Source of the DNA: Vitrella brassicaformis
Taxonomy: Eukaryota; Sar; Vitrellaceae
DNA: 24,129 bases
Assembly: GCA_001179505.1 (NCBI GenBank)
Contig: CDMY01000583.1
Location: 19,949-44,077, forward strand
Reading direction: 5' to 3'
Shown: one piece after another, positions 10,801 to 19,410 of the stretch
Position numbering within the stretch: the stretch's first letter is position 1
Layout of the letters: the number at the start of each line of letters is the position of its first letter
Translations under genes and position numbers: made by a program
The notes under the pieces: generated by a model
The model's database searches: none
The model's input: the letters and a program-made list of their open reading frames with translations, nothing else
What the model was told of the DNA's origin: nothing

Positions 10801-13800
10801 GGGCAGCCTCGTTATCGATGTCATAGAGGTCGATTGCTGATGGGGGCTCCGGTGGACCGTCTGGCGGCCAGTAATTGCGATGCAGCTCGCCACCGACATA
10901 GGCAGACGATGGGCCGAGAAGCTTCACAGGGAGACAGGGTACTGTCAGACAGAGACACCAAGAGACGATGTTGGTGTCCTGTGTCTGTGTGTCTGTGTTG
11001 CTCACGTTGGCAGTGGATGGACACCCGCCCCCACTGGCCGTCTGCACACGTGACGGTCTCTTCTTCATTGGGCATCTCCCTATCCTTGACAGCACTGACT
11101 GCGGGGTCCCTCTGACACATGACCCTCAGCTTGAAGCCGTGGGCAAACGACCGGGCCTGGGCGATTTCCCTCTGCGGCGGCTCGGTTCTAAATCGCCCCT
11201 CAGGTAAAGGGAACCATGGGCCACATGGTGCTGGAGACCAGAGAGACAGAGAGCGAAAGAGACGTTGACGTGCGAACGTTGGCTTGGCCTGCGCACCTCT
11301 GCAATGCAATCGATTGGGCGTCCAGACTCCCTCCAGACAGGTGAGGGTCTGCCGGTCGATCACGCTTTCCATCATTGTGATGTCGGGGACCTGCGTGCAG
11401 CTGATCTCTGCAGTGCTGCCATGGCGGAAAGGCGGACTCGATCGGCCGTTGTAGATGACCTGGTAGGCGTTGGTCTGCCCTCGACCCTGGTACAGCTCTG
11501 GATAACCCATGCACTGCTCTGCCCATTGCACACACACACACACACACACACATAGATGGAGGAAAAAGTCTCGTTTTGGAGTCCTTCATGCGAGTGGCGG
11601 TTTGCTCACTGAAGCACTGCAGGTCACTCCGAGAGTACTCATCAACGCCGCCAAGATCGCCCCCCTCACACTTGACGATATCGGACGCTTCGGCGCCCCC
11701 CACCCTCTCAGGCTCGGCGTAGCCGTTGCGGCTGTCGCAGGACAGCCGAACCGCCGTGCCATAAGGCACCGTGGTGATGTTCTCGACCCTAGTGCCTTCC
11801 ATGCCGACATACTCGACGTCAAACATGAGCTCGGCCGTTCCGTTGCCCACATAGGGGTGAGGGCCGCACGGAGCTGACAGCACCGACACAACACAGTGGT
11901 AAGTCGAGTCTCTTTGTTGACCGATTACTCTTGCAATCAAGCTGGTAGTCTGTCCACTTCCAGTTGCGGGGATCGTCGCAATCGGTGTCCTTGCCATAGA
12001 ATGTGCACCCGACGGTTTCCGAGGCCTCCTGCCCTTCACGTGGCACCGATCCCGCCCCACACGAGATGGAGACGGTTGACCCTGGCGGGAGCAGACGAAT
12101 CGTGGCTGTCGGGGGATCCAGCACGTATATGTGGGGGTTGAGGCCGCGGAACCGAAAGGGAGGGCACTGGCCGTGGCATTCAAGGACGACAGGGCTCCAT
12201 GCGCCGTCGGTGCACTGCACCTTCTGGAGGGTCGATTGCAGTGCCGCATTGACTGGTGGCAGATAGCCGGGCTGGCACGATACCGTCCGCTCCGCCCCCT
12301 CAGCGAAGCCTGTGTCTCCCCCATCGACGCGATACCTCTTGTCAGACAAGGGCTGGACATAGTCAGGGGGCTGCAGCAGAGTCGACGGGCACGGCTCTGC
12401 CAAAAAACGAAAGAGAGACAGACAGATCGAAGACCATCTGCAGCACCGGGAGACAGAATCTCTTACGTTTGCACGGGAGATCTAGCTCATCGATGAGGCC
12501 GTCGCTGCAGAAGAGGCTCGTCACAGCGTCTTCGACGTGCAGAGGGGGCAAAAACGGCAGAGCGCAGGTCACCTCAATGAGCTCACCGTGGCAGATCCGA
12601 GACGCCCGCAGCGGGCTCAGCACTTTGTAGCGAGGCGCCTGTGCGGCTCCCAGGTCTGTTTGTGGCCACCATGGGGTGTCACTTGGCACGCAGTCCTCTG
12701 TAGCGGAGACACAGATGAATAAGGATAACAGGGGAGACAATGTGGGGCGTACTGAGGCATTCGAGGATCTTTGGGGGACATGCACCGGACTGGATGGCAC
12801 CACACTTGATGGTGTCCTCTTCAATAAAGCCGTGGTACGTCGTGTTGCCGACGGTCTGGCACCGGAGCGTCAGCACACTGCCGTAGTGGCCGGAGCGGCG
12901 CAGGTACTTCGGGCTGAAGACGTTGATGCCCCTGTCGCCGAATTTGGCCAAGTATGCGTCGACAGGCTGCTGCAGCCGCTGGAGCTCCTTGATATACGGG
13001 GGGCACATCTCTGAAAGCGCCGCAACGGTTGGGAAGGGATGTACGTGTGTGCGTGTTTTCCTTGTCATGTGTGTGTGTTCCTCTGTCCATATACTTCTGC
13101 AGTCGCAGCTGCAGTCGTCCGGGGTCTTTTCGACGTCGCATTCTTCGTTCTCTGCCTGCACTTCGCCGTCGCCACAACGCTGGTCGAAGTCTGCCGAGGA
13201 GAGGAGGAAGCGGTCGCCGCTCACATCATGCAGAATCATGTCTCCAGTGTCTCCGGGATGTTTGGCTGCTTACTGAGGAGCTCAGATATCTGCTGAACAG
13301 CGCCTTTAATGTTGTTCTGTAGCCTGCCTATGTTGGCGTAATGAAAGTAGCGGATGCGGCCTAGATAAGCAGCAGTGAGAAAGAGGGGAAGAACCATCCA
13401 TCCATCCACTGACTGTTGGTCAGAAATCGTCAAATCGTACGTACCTCTGAGACATCTCTGCCCCCGGTGGTCACATCCCAACGTGAGCGGGCTCGGCAGC
13501 ATCAAGTTGGTCACTATCAGGTCGGGCAGCCGCACCTGGACCTTGATGTTGCCCATCATGAAGATCTGCATCGTCGACTGAGACACCACAAAGTGAAACA
13601 CAAACCCTCTCTCCGACCGCCAACAGATCTTGGCCATCCCTGGCGGCCTCCCCTCGCCACCTGCCGCCTCCTTTCCTCCTTGTCTCGGCTTCTCGGGTGC
13701 CGTGCCGTTGTGAATGGGGTCGAGAAGGCCGATGTAGAGGTGGTCAGGGTCCCAATCACCGTCCTCGTCAAAAGCTGCCACGGCCCCCAATCTGAAGCCC

Positions 13801-14518
13801 CAGAAGTTGTCCAGAAATACGACGGGCTGCTCGGGGGAAGGGGCGCGGTCGAATGCGAGAAGGAGGGTGAATGTGAAGCCCTCGCTCTGGCTTTCCGCCC
13901 ATCGGAAGCAGACTCTCTTAAGGCCATTCGGCGCGGTGATCACATATCGGCCTGACGAGTGGGAGAAGGGACAGTAATGAAAAGACAGCCTTGGAGAGCA
14001 TCTCACCTGGCGCGAAGCCGAGCCATGTGGTGCCGCCACTAGGAGGCTTGTCACTGCAACATAAGAGAGAAAAGACACCAGGCACAAGGATCATGCATGA
14101 GGCCAGACGTACAAATGAAGCAAACGGCTCACATCTGGTGCAAGTGAGGCGGGTGGTCTTCACCATCGAAGATGACTCCCTCCGTCCCGAGAGCGGCGTC
14201 CTCCCACCGCCATGGAAGCCGTTTGTCCTGCGCAGTGACCTTGAGAGAGATGACCTCGGCCCGGTGAACAAGGCAGACGGGCAGCAGCTCGCCCTTTGCA
14301 ATGACCCCCTCCGTCTCCCTCCATCGTGCATCGCCAATCGTCTCCCGCAATGCGTCCTCTTCAGGGCCGCCGGCAAGGCTTAGCCATTCTGTCTGTGTCG
14401 CCGTCTCAAAGCGTTGATTCTCTGACAGCAGGCTTGGCGCTGGCGACGGTCTTGTTGCAAGCGGCAACAGTGCCGTCAAAACGATGGCCGCAGGGCAGCA
14501 ACGGTGTCTGGAAGGCAT
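3942..14518 (-). CDS. Giant CCP/sushi-repeat protein with signal peptide and C-terminal Hint domain
   Basis: Inferred 33 exons, about 2773 residues. The start is ATG at 14518-14516; the frame is open further upstream but has no other ATG. Exons 5'->3' (plus coordinates): 14133-14518, 14007-14053, 13445-13951, 13274-13360, 13095-13241, 12753-13010, 12467-12697, 11929-12396, 11610-11873, 11297-11518, 11006-11230, 10342-10941, 10032-10262, 9738-9944, 9300-9677, 9090-9206, 8906-9019, 8529-8879, 8089-8454, 7946-8034, 7442-7916, 7175-7378, 6963-7120, 6743-6830, 6356-6667, 6021-6263, 5598-5930, 5375-5505, 5165-5297, 4756-5142, 4318-4685, 4107-4234, 3942-4008. All join in frame with GT-AG borders, 26 of 32 introns in phase 1. 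Order: signal peptide (MPSRHRCCPAAIVLTALLPL), unknown region to residue ~340, CGDG/ECD Cys-rich motif, ~23 CCP-like modules (~391-2475), hydrophobic segment (~2523-2540), Hint domain (~2550-2755). It is probably secreted or cell-surface. Weakest points: four very short introns, the 3' terminal exon, and whether the Hint part is a separate gene. Confidence 0.75.
4246..4270. repeat. (CA)n microsatellite in an intron
   Basis: A pure CA run in intron 31 of the CCP/Hint gene (TG in the sense strand), just inside the acceptor. Others lie at 11529-11552 (intron of the same gene) and about 18941-18962 (intergenic). Confidence 0.9.
4892..4945 (-). other. Hydrophobic segment between CCP array and Hint domain
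   Basis: SSWQLTAAAGLLLAALVG, about 16-18 non-polar residues preceded by MMHWM. It may be a transmembrane helix that anchors the CCP array outside the cell. It could equally be a signal peptide if the Met codons just before it start a separate Hint gene. The reading frame runs without a stop from the last CCP-like module into it, which favours one protein. Confidence 0.5.
5143..5164 (-). other. Candidate 22-nt intron made of TG repeats
   Basis: A GT...TAG stretch composed almost wholly of TG. Removing it joins SISET to YYQCLYGSW, matching the ETVTC..GQW pattern at the end of other CCP modules. Alternative: the stretch is read through in another frame, with a different upstream splice (donor GTAGGT near 5371). 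Confidence 0.35.
7917..7945 (-). other. Candidate 29-nt intron
   Basis: GTGAG donor and AAG acceptor on the minus strand. Read through, it brings TGA into frame. Removing it joins PGSLTD to PASIPHDV in phase 0 and restores CCP module 16, whose Cys residues lie on both sides. Confidence 0.5.
8880..8905 (-). other. Candidate 26-nt intron
   Basis: GTAGGC donor and TTTTCAG acceptor. It lies between one module's end (TIQC) and the next module's Cys-start (GRCSPYYPPF), which are in different frames. Its removal joins them in phase 1, the gene's usual phase. Confidence 0.45.
13095..13241 (-). other. Cys-rich CGDG/ECD module (DUF4215-like)
   Basis: Exon 5 encodes RCGDGEVQAENEECDVEK followed by DDCSCDCR. 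The CGDG...ECD...C.C.C pattern matches the short disulfide-rich repeats known as DUF4215 or Myxococcus Cys-rich repeats, found in extracellular proteins. One copy sits just before the first CCP module. The family assignment is by motif only. Confidence 0.5.
13242..13273 (-). other. Candidate 32-nt intron
   Basis: GTAAGC donor and CTGGAG acceptor. The upstream exon otherwise stops at 13236-13238, while the downstream frame carries the CGDG/ECD module. Removal joins them in phase 1. Confidence 0.4.
13274..14518 (-). other. N-terminal region of the CCP/Hint protein: signal peptide and unrecognised domain
   Basis: Exons 1-4. The first ~26 residues have a basic start and a hydrophobic core (AAIVLTALLPLA) ending in small/Pro residues, a typical secretory signal. 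The next ~300 residues include LGFAPGRYVITAPNG, VCFRWAESQSEGFTFTLLLA, an acidic DEDGDWDPDHLY loop that looks like a Ca-binding loop, and FVFHFVVSQSTMQIFMMGNI. The alternating strand-like pattern suggests a beta-sandwich, but I cannot name a family. Confidence 0.5.
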
Positions 14519-15190
14519 CTGCGCTGCTCGTATCACCTTGAGACTGGGGGGCCGTTTGCGATCAACGGCTGACCACGGTGCGGATGGATCTGCACAGCTT
14601 CAGATTCACACATAGATAAACGCACACATTCACACACACGCAAGTCAGCCAGTCGATAGAGAAAAGGCGAACAGACACTGTGTCCGTCATTCCACCGACC
14701 AGCTACTATATACATATACACACACACTCACAAGGGCATGGCGGCGCTCAGTTTGAATGCGCCCATCCCATCCGTGTGGGACGAAACCGTGTGTGTGCAC
14801 ACCAACGGCAAGACAAACGCACCCCTCCCACAAAAACATGGCCTTCCTGGCTGCAAACGACGTCAGCCAAGAAAGCGCTTCTCTGCCCTTTACACGGCCC
14901 ACACACATACACACTCACGCGCATTGATGCACTCCATTTACGTCACTGTCAGCCCATAGTGCGAGTGCTGGTGGATTGTGCCTTGGTGTGTGTGGGGTGT
15001 GTGGGGTGGGCCGCATTAACCGGCACACAGCAGCAAACATCCATCCACTATTGAGCAAAAAAAGTGCCGGCAGCGAAGCTACGTGCTGTGGTGTCTTCCT
15101 ACATGCGATCGACAGACAGCCTGACGACACACACACATACACAGGATGAGGGCGATGGATGCACTGCGCTGCCTTTTCACGCCTCACCCT
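14519..15190. other. Intergenic region upstream of the CCP/Hint gene, duplicated at 18.8-19.4 kb
   Basis: Between the CCP/Hint start codon and the stop codon of paralogue B, both on minus, so it should hold the CCP promoter and B's 3' UTR. Blocks recur in order at 18783-19410: GATCAACGG (14549/18788), CGTCATTCCACC (14684/18908), TTTGAATGCGCCCATCCC (14752/18990), CTTCTCTGCC-like (14878/19095) and the GATCGACAGACAGCCTG stretch (15107/19323). Confidence 0.7.
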
Positions 15191-17348
15191 CTAAGAGCGA
15201 CGAATTGCAGTCAGGAGAGTCCCCCACCGTTCCGTCTCGTGTGTGTCGATGATAAAGTTATCGCCGACCTTCGTGCCGGTGGTGAGGAGCTGCTGAATGG
15301 CGGCGCGGGCGGTGCTGCCGCCATCCACATACAGCATCACCGTCAAACGCTCCAGGCCCCGCACGCCATCCACGATGGACGAGATGCCGTCACGGATGCG
15401 CTTGGCAGCAGCAGAGGCCTCCAACCCATCGGGCACTGAGGAAGGAGCAACGCACAGACGGCAGCAGTGCACACACATAAGATGAGCCGCCAGAATCGTC
15501 TGTTCCGGTGCATACCTGACGACCGCATGAGTATGCGGCCAATCGACGGGAAGCTGTCCGGCCCCCAGCCGTCCAATGCGCCCTCAGTGAGACTGACTAC
15601 GACATTGACACCTCCCACCGCCCTCCCCGCCCCCAGACCCTCCAATACGCCGATCCTGTCCCCTGAACTCACCTCTCGGCCGAAATCCACCAGCTCCACC
15701 TCCCTGGGCATCTTCTCTGCCAACAGCCGACCCGCAGCACCACCAAGAGCACTGTCGACAAACAGCTGTCGGGCTGTTGGCAACGGCTGCAGGTGGTCGA
15801 TGATGGCGGGGTGGGGAGAGGGGGCGTTGGGAGGGAGGACGAAGCCAGGGGCGTTGCGGACAATCACGGCCGTGACGTTGTCGAATGTGAGTGTCTTGAC
15901 GATGTCGATGGCCGCCTGGCTGGGGCTGTCGACGGGGTGGGTGAGGCTATGCTGGCTGATGGTGTAGTTGATCTGTGTCGCCTCCTGTGCGGCCGCCTGG
16001 ATGGCATTCATGACGAGGGGCGAGGGGTTGGGGGGAAAGTCGTCGCTGTAGAAGAGCGACAGGTCGAAAGTATGCACACGTCGGTACTCGAAGACGACTT
16101 CGGCGTCGACCCGGCAGCACGAGCTGTGGAGCGACTCGACGGACTGCAACAGGGGAAGGACGCTGCTGTCGATGACGAAGAAGCCCATGTCCACCGTCAG
16201 CCAAGTGAGCGACCGGCGGCAGCCACGCGATGTGAGGACATCCTATAGCACACAGGAACGGCACACACACATGTGGTGATATCACCGTCAAGGCCCGTCT
16301 GTCGCGTGCATCTATTGCTGGCTGAGTTACCTTCAATCTGTCCACCGCTGCACGGGCCTTGTCAACATCGAAGGACAGCTCGATGGTGCCGATGCTCTGC
16401 AGACCTGCAAGTGGCCCTCTCTGCCAGGCCGCTGCCTTGGGAATACGCCCAAACATCGCCGCCCACTGCTCACCCGGCAGCCGGTGACCGCCCACGCGCT
16501 GCAGTGACTGTGACGAGCAGATGAGGCGGCCCAGCTCATCGGCCCCCCACTCGTGCTGCTCCACGCGCTGTAGTGATGGCATCCGCCAGTCTCTGCTCGC
16601 CAGGTCGCGATGAGCGAAGCGGAGGCCGGTGATGGTCGTGAGCGCATCGAGCGATGGGGGCGGGACGAGAGGCGCGATCTGGTCAGGGCAGAGCTGCTGC
16701 CGTCGGCGGACGGTACTCATCTCCCTCTTAGCCAATCGCACGCCTTCCAATGTGATGGTCCGCAGGGAGCCGCCCTGCATGTTGGCCGCTCTCCGGCCGG
16801 CAACATGGCCCTCGATCACGGTGATGAAGACGTCAACGCACCACAGAGGCGTCATCACAGGATAGCGGAACGTAATCGTCGTCAGGCGAGTGAGTTTGTT
16901 GGCCCATTGGGTGACGAGAGCGAGAGGGACCCGCTGCCACACCGACCGCTCGTTGCTGTCGGTGCTGTCGATGGTGAGGTGTGTGTGTGTGGGCGCTGCG
17001 TGGTCCCAGGCCGTGGTGGACAGCAGGCCGAGCAGATAGAGGGGCAGAAAGGCCGTGATGCAGTTGACAAGACCAGGCTGCACAAAGGCAAAGACACACA
17101 GAGAGCGACACTAGTGAGATGTCAGGTGCTTCATTCAGACTGACTGAGTCATTTGCTCTACCGTGTCTGCGATGGTCTGCCTGAGTTCCCTCTCCCTCTC
17201 TGCGCGTCGCTGATCCTCATCGCTTGCAGCAGTTGCAGATGTGGCCTGTCATCACACACACACGATTGACAAACAAACAATCACCCACTCATTCACGCGG
17301 CCTCACCTGCCGGCCGTCATCTCCAGCGACAGCAGCAGGAGCAGACAT
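15191..17348 (-). CDS. Paralogue B: unknown LRR-like family protein
   Basis: Exons 5'->3': 17307-17348, 17162-17245, 16331-17077, 15516-16242, 15191-15435 (stop TAG); all GT-AG, phases 0,0,0,1; 614 residues. The N-terminus MSAPAAVAGDDGRQ and a charged helix (EDQRRAERERELRQ) precede a segment CITAFLPLYLLGLLSTTAWD with a faint F-box look (helix, LPL, Trp). The middle has LRR-like periodicity (MPSLQRVEQHEWGADELGRL, SLQRVGG, LQSIGTIELSF). The second half, with LSLFYSDDFPPNPSP, QAAIDIVKTLTFD, GALDGWGPDSFPSIG and a last exon ending LLTAIRRS, is shared with C and partly with D. No catalytic motif or signal peptide is evident. The shared exon borders in C and D support the model strongly; function is unknown. 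Confidence 0.85.
15880..16070 (-). repeat. Highly similar direct segment shared with about 20135-20325
   Basis: Exon 4 of B and exon 5 of C share long identical runs here, encoding SLFYSDDFPPNPSP, INYTISQH, LTHPVDSPSQAAIDI and KTLTFD. Flanking coding sequence is clearly less similar. Same orientation, about 4.2 kb apart. Confidence 0.75.
16902..17077 (-). repeat. Inverted near-identical segment shared with 22892-23067
   Basis: The first ~176 nt of exon 3 in B and in D differ at only two positions by eye. Immediately beyond, at AATGGGC, identity falls sharply to ordinary paralogue level. The two copies are in opposite orientation and about 5.8 kb apart. The preceding intron is also similar but less so. 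Confidence 0.8.
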
Positions 17349-17390
17349 TCTCCGTCAGTCAGTGTGAAGCAAGCAGCAGTCGAGCGACGA
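17349..17390. promoter_or_regulatory. Short divergent spacer between B and the small plus-strand gene
   Basis: Only about 42 bases separate the start codon of B (minus) from the proposed ATG at 17391 (plus). Any promoter must be shared or lie inside transcribed sequence. The ~25 bases next to B's ATG (TTGCTTCAC...GACGGAGA on the minus strand) recur before D's ATG at 22575-22599. Confidence 0.4.
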
Positions 17391-18329
17391 ATGTCACTGT
17401 TGCCTGATACCAGCTCTAACAAGTCTGCTTCGTCCGATTTACAGACTCGCCTTCCCTCTCGTGACGGAGCGATGGTATCGACAGGAGAGTTGGTCGGAGA
17501 AGATGCTCACTCTGTTCACCGACCCCCCTGGCGGCAGCATCGGCGATGTGCAGGACCATTTCTACCACTTCTTCAGCGACAGAAGCGACGCACACCCCGC
17601 GGAGATCCAGTTTGTCGGAAAGCCTGTCATTGCTAACCGCTCAGTTCCCATCAGGTCTTTCTTCCAGGCGCACGAGGGTGCTGTGCGAAAAGGCCGGTGA
17701 GGACCTTTCCTGTAGTTAGCTGAATAGAGGATCTGCTGGGCGGTAAGTCCCAGAGTAAGAGTGCTTTTACTTTAATAAGACCGATGGACTGGCCAATCAG
17801 TCAATGTTGTTTCTGTTCATGTATGGCATCATGAAGGGTGGTCAACACAGATCTCACTTCGATGATGGCTGATAAGATCGTGTCTCCTCAGAATGCTTTC
17901 CTTGTCTTTCCTTGTCTTCTCCTCTCTCTCTCCGTTACACAGTAATCTACCCTACCTCACAAGCTCGCAGTGGTTCGTCTTGCCAAGCTGGCAAACCTGA
18001 CAGGTGCGACCAGGCAAAAACCTATCGTCTTCTATAGGCAACCTGGCCATGAGGGTATGTGTGTGTGGGAGGCAGGCAGGCAGGCACTAGGCCGACCAGA
18101 TGTGATTCGTATGTTGTGGCGTTTCTTGTGTGTGTCAGGAGCAGAGAACAACGCCGCCGCGACTCCCATCCGGCCATCCACGCAGCAGCAACAAGGTATA
18201 AGCACAGCGACACAAAGGCACGCGGGGAGGCAAGGCTTGTGCCTGTGTTGTCTGATGCAGATGTCGTGGTGGAATCTCCTGCTGGCCGTCCAAAACGGCG
18301 TGCAGTACGTCGTGAAGAAATGTGAGTGA
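17391..18329 (+). CDS. Small unrecognised gene, head-to-head with B; exon model uncertain
   Basis: The secure part is 17445-17696, with good codon use: PLVTERWYRQESWSEKMLTL, SIGDVQDHFYHFFSDRSDAH, IQFVGKPVIANRSVPIRSFF. A start at 17391 (MSLLPDTSSNK) needs a 22-nt intron at 17423-17444. After 17696 a GTGAGG donor and a pyrimidine-rich acceptor at 17942 lead to NLPYLTSSQWF, then either a stop at 17998-18000 (113 residues) or a 27-nt intron (17977-18003) and exons 18004-18054, 18139-18195 and 18261-18329, ending MSWWNLLLAVQNGVQYVVKK (164 residues). A different frame through the last exons is also open. No family is recognised. Confidence 0.45.
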
Positions 18330-19410
18330 CGGCTGTCTGTGTCTTCATGTGCTGGCCAATGTGGGACACTATGACATACCAGTAGGTGGGTGTGCGTGTG
18401 TGGAGGGAGGGAGGGAGAGCTATTTGTTGTTTGTGTTGTGTTGGTAGTGCTGGTTGTGTGGGCAAGTGGAAAGCGATTTACTGAGCAGATTTGGTATGAT
18501 TGATGGGCTAATTTGACAATGAGTAGCTTGTTCATGGACGTGTGGGCGTGGTGAGATTGTCGTGTTGATGAGGCACGGATTGGTCAAGGACGGACAGTAC
18601 AGCGAGGAGGCCGCCCCCGGACCAAGCAGAACACACAGACAGACAGACAGACAAGACAGACAGATGGCAAATCCATGCAGGCAGACAGACAGATGCATGC
18701 TTCATGTCGGACATACGCACATCAATTCGATTTTCGTCGACGACGTGAGGCCACGGCCTGTGTGAGTGTGCTCCCATTGTGCCCCCAGGATCAACGGTTG
18801 ACACGACGGAATGGCTCGCTGGCTTTGCACAGCTTCACATACACCAGACGCACAGACACATGCACAGGAAGTCATCTACTCAGAGTAAATGCGTCCACAG
18901 ATATATCCGTCATTCCACCCACCAGCTACGTGTAGACACCAACACACACACACACACACACATTCACATGGACGTGGCAGCATTCCGTTTGAATGCGCCC
19001 ATCCCGTCCCTGTGGGATAAAACCACGCGTGTGCACACCTCCAACACGCACACACATGCCCGCCTCGCTGCAAGCGACGTCTACCAGGAGTCCGCTTCTC
19101 TACCCCCACACAACACGCACATATACGTCTATATCTGTGTTGGCACCAACACCCGATGACAGTGTTGGTGTATTTTGTCCCGCGGCATGTGAGATGTGAG
19201 ATGTGTATGGGGGCGGGGAGCATCAGCCGACAGACACAGCGGAGAACATTCATTCACTCATGTATTCACCAAACAAGTATCAGCAACAATTAATGCTGCG
19301 TGCTGTGGTGTCTTCCTAGATGCGATCGACAGACAGCCTGGCGACACACACACACAGATACACAACATGGGGGTGATGGGTGCATTGCTCTGCCTCTTTC
19401 CTCTTACCCT
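18330..19410. other. Intergenic region carrying the duplicated 3' flank
   Basis: No credible gene. About 18330-18780 holds TG- and GACA-rich sequence. From about 18783 to C's stop codon it parallels 14549-15190, the 3' flank of B. In the left copy this flank abuts the CCP/Hint gene; here it abuts unrelated sequence, so the duplication ended within or next to the CCP upstream region. Confidence 0.65.

Larger units (their letters stand above)
5100..13010 (-). repeat. Array of about 23 CCP/sushi-like modules
   Basis: Modules run right to left, most as one exon each: 12753-13010, 12467-12697, two in 11929-12396, 11610-11873, 11297-11518, 11006-11230, two in 10342-10941, 10032-10262, 9738-9944, 9300-9677, a split one (9090-9206 with 8906-9019), 8529-8879, 8089-8454, a split one starting 7946-8034, another within 7442-7916, 7175-7378, split 6963-7120/6743-6830, 6356-6667, 6021-6263, 5598-5930, and a degenerate split one (5375-5505, 5165-5297, start of 4756-5142). 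Typical modules have four Cys: a Cys-Pro start (PCGP, NCPE, MCPP), a second Cys after an HGT-type turn (PHGTELTVRC, PHGTKLNIKC, AHGTRVTIRC), a third in VCINGTW, TCADGQW or ECNDGSW, and a final Cys before the splice site. CCP modules are extracellular binding folds. Spacing is looser than in animal complement proteins and the last two modules have lost Cys residues. Confidence 0.75.

Noticed and set aside
13416-13955. 179-codon plus-strand open frame
   Set aside because: Antisense shadow of exon 3 of the CCP/Hint gene.
15793-16248. Plus-strand open frame antisense to paralogue B
   Set aside because: Shadow of the GC-rich B exon; the minus frame has splice borders and motifs shared with C and D.
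18059-18325. Alternative frame ending VESPAGRPKRRAVRREEM in the small plus-strand gene
   Set aside because: It chains through two phase-1 junctions, but its codon third positions look poorer than the MSWWNLLLAV frame and its 5' side meets a stop at the only good acceptor. Kept only as an alternative.
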